From: Ilumatobacteraceae bacterium
Lineage (GTDB): Bacteria > Actinomycetota > Acidimicrobiia > Acidimicrobiales > Ilumatobacteraceae
Direction of reading: 5' to 3'
Length of the DNA stretch: 7,463 nt
Assembly: GCA_021741795.1 (NCBI GenBank)
Contig: JAIOXC010000065.1
Span: 1 to 7,463 of the forward strand
Shown one piece after another: positions 6,731 to 7,463 of this stretch (positions within the stretch are counted from its first letter, which is position 1; each line of letters begins with the position of its first letter). The notes under the pieces were generated by a model. That model saw only the letters and a program-made list of their open reading frames with translations. It did not search any database and had not been told where the DNA came from. The translations under genes were made by a program, and so were the position numbers.

Positions 6731-7463
6731 TTACTTCTTGAGCGTGAGTTTGCCAAGCTCCAAGTTGCAGCATGCGCTGTAGTGCATGCCTTCAATGTCG
6801 CTCGCGTACGCAAGCAGCAATTGTGGATTCACCATTGGGAAGATGACCAAATCATTTATCAACTCTTGACCAAGTTGCGAATACAAGCCTGATTTAGTGT
6901 CCGCTCCAGCAGCAAGTGCTTTCGCAAGTAGTTCTTGCTCAGTCGCATTTGCAATTGGTTTCCCGGCTGCTCCACCACCCGCACGTGTAGCCCAAGATGA
7001 GCCATCGATCATGCCAAAGTATTGAACATACTGACTTGAATCGGTGTGATCAGGAGCAAAATAAACCGCAGTTACTGGAATTCCAGTTGCTTTGATTGTC
7101 TCGCTCCACTTAGCCCACTCAACAGGTTGCAATACTAATTCAATGTTGATCGCCTTCAAATCTTGCTGAGCCTTTTGCATCATCACATTGAAGTCGACAC
7201 CATAAACGTTTGCATTTGGAAAGATTGCATCAATAGAGAAACCGGCTTCCTTACCTGCTTCTGCCATTAAAGCTTTTGCCTTTTCAATATCCTGCGCTGG
7301 AAGGGCAAGATCTGCGCTTCCTGTAAAACCATTCGGAATTGGCGATGCTTGTTTCTTACCATTTCCTGCAACCGTGATATCAATCATTCCGTCATAGTCG
7401 ATGGCAAGTTTGATCGCTTCACGAACCTTGGGATCTTCCAGATTTTCTGCACCCTTTGCACCA
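6731..7463 (-). CDS. extracellular solute-binding protein, family 5 (peptide/nickel/opine type), 5'-truncated by window edge
   Basis: This is the C-terminal 243 residues of the substrate receptor for the importer encoded downstream. The visible part begins in the conserved family-5 segment DPKVREAIKLAID, where the protein re-enters the helix that usually follows the mid-protein hinge. It continues through a KALMAEAG helix (the usual AK.LL.EAG), a DLKAINIEL strand segment and a PVEWAKW motif matching the L....W region of the family. It ends in LGKLTLKK, then TAA. The frame is open to the right edge, so the Met at 7387 is internal. The signal peptide or lipobox and roughly the first half of the protein lie outside the window. 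Two adjacent cysteines sit 12 and 13 residues from the C-terminus, which is unusual for an exported protein. A hairpin follows the stop, then the permease gene. The exact ligand cannot be inferred. Confidence 0.9.
   Translation of the reverse strand, partial: GAKGAENLEDPKVREAIKLAIDYDGMIDITVAGNGKKQASPIPNGFTGSADLALPAQDIEKAKALMAEAGKEAGFSIDAIFPNANVYGVDFNVMMQKAQQDLKAINIELVLQPVEWAKWSETIKATGIPVTAVYFAPDHTDSSQYVQYFGMIDGSSWATRAGGGAAGKPIANATEQELLAKALAAGADTKSGLYSQLGQELINDLVIFPMVNPQLLLAYASDIEGMHYSACCNLELGKLTLKK

Larger units (their letters stand above)
1537..7463 (-). other. predicted operon: solute-binding protein, two permeases, two ATPases, aminotransferase-like enzyme
   Basis: Six genes run in the same direction with junctions of 68 bases (binding protein to OppB type, containing a hairpin), 4-base ATGA overlap (OppB to OppC type), 4-base GTGA overlap (OppC to OppD type), 1-base TGATG overlap (OppD to OppF type) and a 2-base gap (OppF type to aminotransferase). 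This spacing supports one transcript. The promoter and any operator lie upstream of the binding-protein gene, beyond the right edge of the window. Confidence 0.85.

Noticed and set aside
7385..7387. Met codon at 7387 as the start of a short binding protein
   Set aside because: The frame continues to the right edge through the conserved DPKVREAIKLAID segment of family-5 binding proteins, so this Met is internal.
1..7463. tRNA/rRNA genes, CRISPR arrays, insertion sequences, integrase or defence genes
   Set aside because: No cloverleaf-like segment, spaced repeats, terminal inverted repeats or transposase/integrase reading frame was seen. Nearly all the sequence is accounted for by seven conserved genes.

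Overview
The window looks like part of a bacterial chromosome, most likely from an actinobacterium (Actinomycetota) of moderate G+C. This inference rests mainly on the long-type 2-isopropylmalate synthase at the left end, whose C-terminal end (WGVGID...ITASLRAVLNA) reads like the actinobacterial LeuA family. The G+C is well below that of most cultivated actinobacteria, which would fit low-GC aquatic lineages. No rRNA or marker gene is present to settle the taxonomy.

Layout: (1) bases 1-1520, plus strand: leuA, truncated by the left window edge, so its start and catalytic N-terminus are missing. (2) bases 1537-7463, minus strand: a tightly packed peptide/nickel/opine-type (Opp/Dpp) ABC importer operon. 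In transcription order it holds a family-5 solute-binding protein (6731-7463, N-terminus beyond the right edge), an OppB-type permease (5649-6662), an OppC-type permease (4792-5652), an OppD-type ATPase (3803-4795), an OppF-type ATPase (2787-3803), and finally a class III, glutamate-1-semialdehyde-aminomutase-like PLP enzyme (1537-2784). The operon and leuA converge with 16 bases between their stop codons.

How it works together: the binding protein would capture a substrate outside the membrane, the OppB/OppC pair would form the channel, and the OppD/OppF pair would hydrolyse ATP. Permease and ATPase genes overlap by 4, 4 and 1 bases, which indicates translational coupling. The aminotransferase-like gene follows OppF by 2 bases and has its own strong Shine-Dalgarno sequence inside the last OppF codons, so it probably acts on what the transporter imports or on a product of it. 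The substrate cannot be read from the sequence. A GC-rich hairpin with an 8-bp perfect stem lies between the binding-protein gene and the permease gene and probably sets their expression ratio.

There is no gene-free stretch over 300 bases, and I see no RNA gene, insertion sequence, CRISPR array or phage gene. I do not see a clearly new system. The most interesting points are the co-transcribed divergent aminotransferase and the intercistronic hairpin, which also bears on where the OppB-type gene starts.
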